Positions 5,526 through 7,297 of a stretch of DNA of 7,297 bases are shown in pieces (positions within the stretch are counted from its first letter, which is position 1; every line of letters starts with the position of its first letter). This DNA comes from Paracoccaceae bacterium (GTDB taxonomy: Bacteria > Pseudomonadota > Alphaproteobacteria > Rhodobacterales > Rhodobacteraceae), in NCBI GenBank assembly GCA_018647275.1, contig JABGTH010000233.1, forward strand, positions 1 to 7,297. Direction: 5' to 3'. The notes under the pieces are model-generated. The model was not told where the DNA came from. It did not search any database and was given only the letters and a program-made list of their open reading frames with translations. The position numbers and the translations under genes are program-made.

Positions 5526-6698
5526 TCACTTTAATGTCGGTTGGTTTTGCATCAACAATATCGTTTCCAGATAAATAAGAGCGGCTGACCTGATTTCTGA
5601 AATTGGGACGTACTCATTAATTGAGTGGCATTGCGCCAAATCACCGGCACCACATATAACGGTGGGACACCCAAAATTGGGCGCATCCGTTGAACCGGGA
5701 AAAGTCATGTATTCAATGTCTTGGCCAGTGACCCGTTTAACGGCTGTGGATATTGCCTGAACGATTGGCGATGACATGTCTGTTTTGAGGGATGGGCAAT
5801 TCAGACTTGGTGCCGAAATTTCATAGGTGAAATCGGGTATGGTTGCCGCAAGTTGCTCCAATACCTCTGTAAGTTCAGAACTGACACTGTCGTAGGTTTC
5901 GCCCGGAATGGTACGACGGTCGACTTCGATCTCGCAAAAATCAGGAACTGACGACGCGCCTTCGCCACCTTTGATGGCACCGATACTGAATGTGGGTCTG
6001 CCACATAGTGGATCGGGGTTGCGCGTTGACAGTGTGTTTGCGTAGGCCTGTAATGCGTCGATGACGGCTGACATGTGGTAAATCGCGTTGATCCCATTCT
6101 GGGGAACGCTTGAATGTGTGGATTTACCGTAAGTTCGTATGAAAAGGCAGATTTGTCCACGATGGGCTGTACTGATTGCCAACTTGCTAGGTTCGGCAAC
6201 AATAGCGCAATCAATGTGCGGCCCGTTTTCGCCAAAGTCTTTGGAGCCGATCATCGCGTCTTCTTCATCTACAACGCCTGCAATTATTACATCCCCGTTG
6301 AGCGGCGCGTCGCTGGCAACAAGTATACGTGCCACTTCCAGATAGACGGCTAAGCCTGCTTTCATGTCACACGAACCGCGTCCGTGAATGCACCCGTCCA
6401 AAATTGTGGGCTCAAACGGGTTTTCATATCCGGGTACACCGACCGTATCAAAGTGGCCTGCAAGCATGATAGTGGGCCCATTACCTGTCCCTTTGAGGCG
6501 GCCCCAAACATTGCGGCGACCATCAGCAACATGGGCAGAGGACACATCTAACCCAATTTCCTTCATTCGCGCTTCGAAAAACAGCGCCATTTCCTCTTCG
6601 GCAGGACGCTTTGGATCGGCATTGCCGAACGTGTTTACGCTAGGAATGCGGACCATCGCAGATAGGTCGTTTATCAGGTTTTGCTCATTCACTCGCAT
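5526..6698 (-). CDS. M20 family metallo-amidohydrolase (ArgE/DapE type)
   Basis: A 390-residue member of peptidase family M20, the group containing acetylornithine deacetylase and succinyl-diaminopimelate desuccinylase, which removes N-acyl groups using a two-metal centre. All key residues are visible: H82 and D84 in AGHFDTVG, bridging D111 in GRGSCDMKAG, the general base and metal ligand E145/E146 in VVDEED, E169 in VAEPS, and H358 in AQCHSINEYVP. The dimerisation (lid) domain is in the middle, with H195 in KSTHSSVP and R261/R262 in DRRTIPGE. I chose the ATG at 6698 because a strong GGAGGA lies at 6714-6709, ten bases upstream. A GTG at 6716 would overlap that site and add six residues. No signal peptide is seen, so it is probably cytoplasmic. 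It is 20 bases downstream of the racemase-family gene and 7 upstream of the lyase. It is more likely catabolic than a biosynthetic ArgE; the acyl substrate is unknown. Confidence 0.9.
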   Translation of the reverse strand: MRVNEQNLINDLSAMVRIPSVNTFGNADPKRPAEEEMALFFEARMKEIGLDVSSAHVADGRRNVWGRLKGTGNGPTIMLAGHFDTVGVPGYENPFEPTILDGCIHGRGSCDMKAGLAVYLEVARILVASDAPLNGDVIIAGVVDEEDAMIGSKDFGENGPHIDCAIVAEPSKLAISTAHRGQICLFIRTYGKSTHSSVPQNGINAIYHMSAVIDALQAYANTLSTRNPDPLCGRPTFSIGAIKGGEGASSVPDFCEIEVDRRTIPGETYDSVSSELTEVLEQLAATIPDFTYEISAPSLNCPSLKTDMSSPIVQAISTAVKRVTGQDIEYMTFPGSTDAPNFGCPTVICGAGDLAQCHSINEYVPISEIRSAALIYLETILLMQNQPTLK

Positions 6699-6708
6699 TG
6701 GCTGCAAT

Positions 6709-6714
6709 TCCTCC
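6709..6714 (-). promoter_or_regulatory. Strong Shine-Dalgarno GGAGGA that sets the M20 gene start
   Basis: GGAGGA on the minus strand ends ten bases before the ATG at 6698. It lies within the codons that would follow the alternative GTG start at 6716, which argues for translation from 6698. Confidence 0.65.
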
Positions 6715-6718
6715 ACGA

Positions 6719-7297
6719 TCAGATATTAAACAGCCTACCAAAACCTGCAAGCTTATCATCAATTCCAACCAGTCGCAGCAAATGCCATGCAAGAGCATGA
6801 TTGCTGGCCGTAACGGGTTTTCCAAGTTCTGCTTCGGCCTCATCAATAATTCCGGCAGTTCGAAGGCTGGTACAAGAAATAAAGATGCCGTCGCATAGCT
6901 CCGATTTCCCAAGTGCAACTGCCGCCTTCAAAATCGACTTTGGATCAATCTGCCCCACCAATATGTCGTTTTCCTCATAGAATGATCCAACAACAGTGAT
7001 AGCGATACCCGCCTCCCCAAGACGCTGCTGCATCGCTTCGGTTACCTCTGGTGTGTAGGGTGTTAGCAATCCCAGGCGTTCAACGCCCAATGCCTTGAGC
7101 GCCACCTTGGCAGCAGTCAAAGGGTTACTTGATGGAATATCTGGATGACTTTCTTTCAAAATCGCCTTAACGCGATCTTCGCCAATGATCGTAGCACCCG
7201 AAGTACAAGCATAAGCAATCGCATTCAGTCCCAAATACTCAGGGAGTAGGCCCGCAGCGATTGGCAACTCTTCTTCCATTTTCGCAAGGCTCTTAGC
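6719..7297 (-). CDS. Maleate isomerase / Asp-Glu racemase superfamily protein (5' end cut by window)
   Basis: The 192 visible residues are the C-terminal part of an Asp/Glu racemase superfamily enzyme of the maleate cis-trans isomerase/arylmalonate decarboxylase branch. The frame is open to the window edge, so the ATG at 7279 is probably internal. Counting from that Met, the two reactive cysteines are C25 in YACTSGATIIG and C136 in FISCTSLRTAGIIDE, the paired arrangement of maleate isomerases and Asp/Glu racemases. Arylmalonate decarboxylase keeps only the second Cys, so isomerase or racemase chemistry is favoured. The end, PVTASNHALAWHLLRLVGI, is typical of the group. About 60 N-terminal residues, including the first nucleophile-domain loops, should lie outside the window. 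It is the most upstream visible gene of the three-gene operon. EutA of ectoine breakdown belongs to the same superfamily, but the other ectoine genes are not seen here. Confidence 0.85.
   Translation of the reverse strand, partial: AKSLAKMEEELPIAAGLLPEYLGLNAIAYACTSGATIIGEDRVKAILKESHPDIPSSNPLTAAKVALKALGVERLGLLTPYTPEVTEAMQQRLGEAGIAITVVGSFYEENDILVGQIDPKSILKAAVALGKSELCDGIFISCTSLRTAGIIDEAEAELGKPVTASNHALAWHLLRLVGIDDKLAGFGRLFNI

Noticed and set aside
5801..6235. Minus-strand 144-codon ORF
   Set aside because: It is a shifted frame of the M20 gene; all metal-binding motifs are in the main frame.
6719..7297. EutA of an ectoine-degradation operon
   Set aside because: The downstream deacylase is an M20 enzyme, whereas ectoine deacetylase DoeB/EutE belongs to the aspartoacylase family, and the third gene is a C-S lyase; the context does not fit.

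Overview
The window looks like a stretch of alphaproteobacterial chromosome, most likely a marine roseobacter (Rhodobacterales). This is inferred from the gene families: a CryB/PhrB-type iron-sulfur photolyase, a TIGR03643/DUF2805 protein typical of marine bacteria, and an alphaproteobacterial-style MetC. Base composition looks fairly balanced, which would be low for that group. All eight recognisable genes lie on the minus strand, so transcription runs from high to low coordinates. Both ends of the window cut a gene.

Region A (7297 down to 4364) is a tight three-gene metabolic unit: a maleate isomerase/Asp-Glu racemase family enzyme (5' end missing), an M20 ArgE/DapE-type amidohydrolase, and a MetC-type PLP-dependent C-S beta-lyase. 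Gaps of about 20 and 7 bases imply one transcript. A deacylase followed by a C-S lyase suggests breakdown of an N-acylated, S-substituted cysteine, but the real substrate cannot be read from sequence. The lyase carries a run of ten G on its coding strand.

Region B (4363 to 3926) has no convincing gene. It holds a hairpin just after the lyase stop codon, an 8-base inverted repeat, a GC-rich patch with a weak 39-codon ORF, and probably the promoter of the next operon.

Region C (3925 to 1) is a compact photolyase/cryptochrome operon. In transcription order it encodes an iron-sulfur (FeS-BCP, CryB/PhrB-like) photolyase, a DUF2256 CxxC/CxxxC mini-protein, a protein with the photolyase FAD-binding domain but no N-terminal antenna domain, a TIGR03643/DUF2805 mini-protein, and a conventional photolyase/cryptochrome N-terminal half that runs off the window. 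The first three genes overlap (14 or 29 bases, then an ATGA junction), implying translational coupling. Three photolyase-superfamily proteins with two uncharacterised small proteins in one operon is the most interesting feature. It suggests a light-driven repair or light-sensing module in which the small proteins could act as nucleic-acid-binding partners or regulators.
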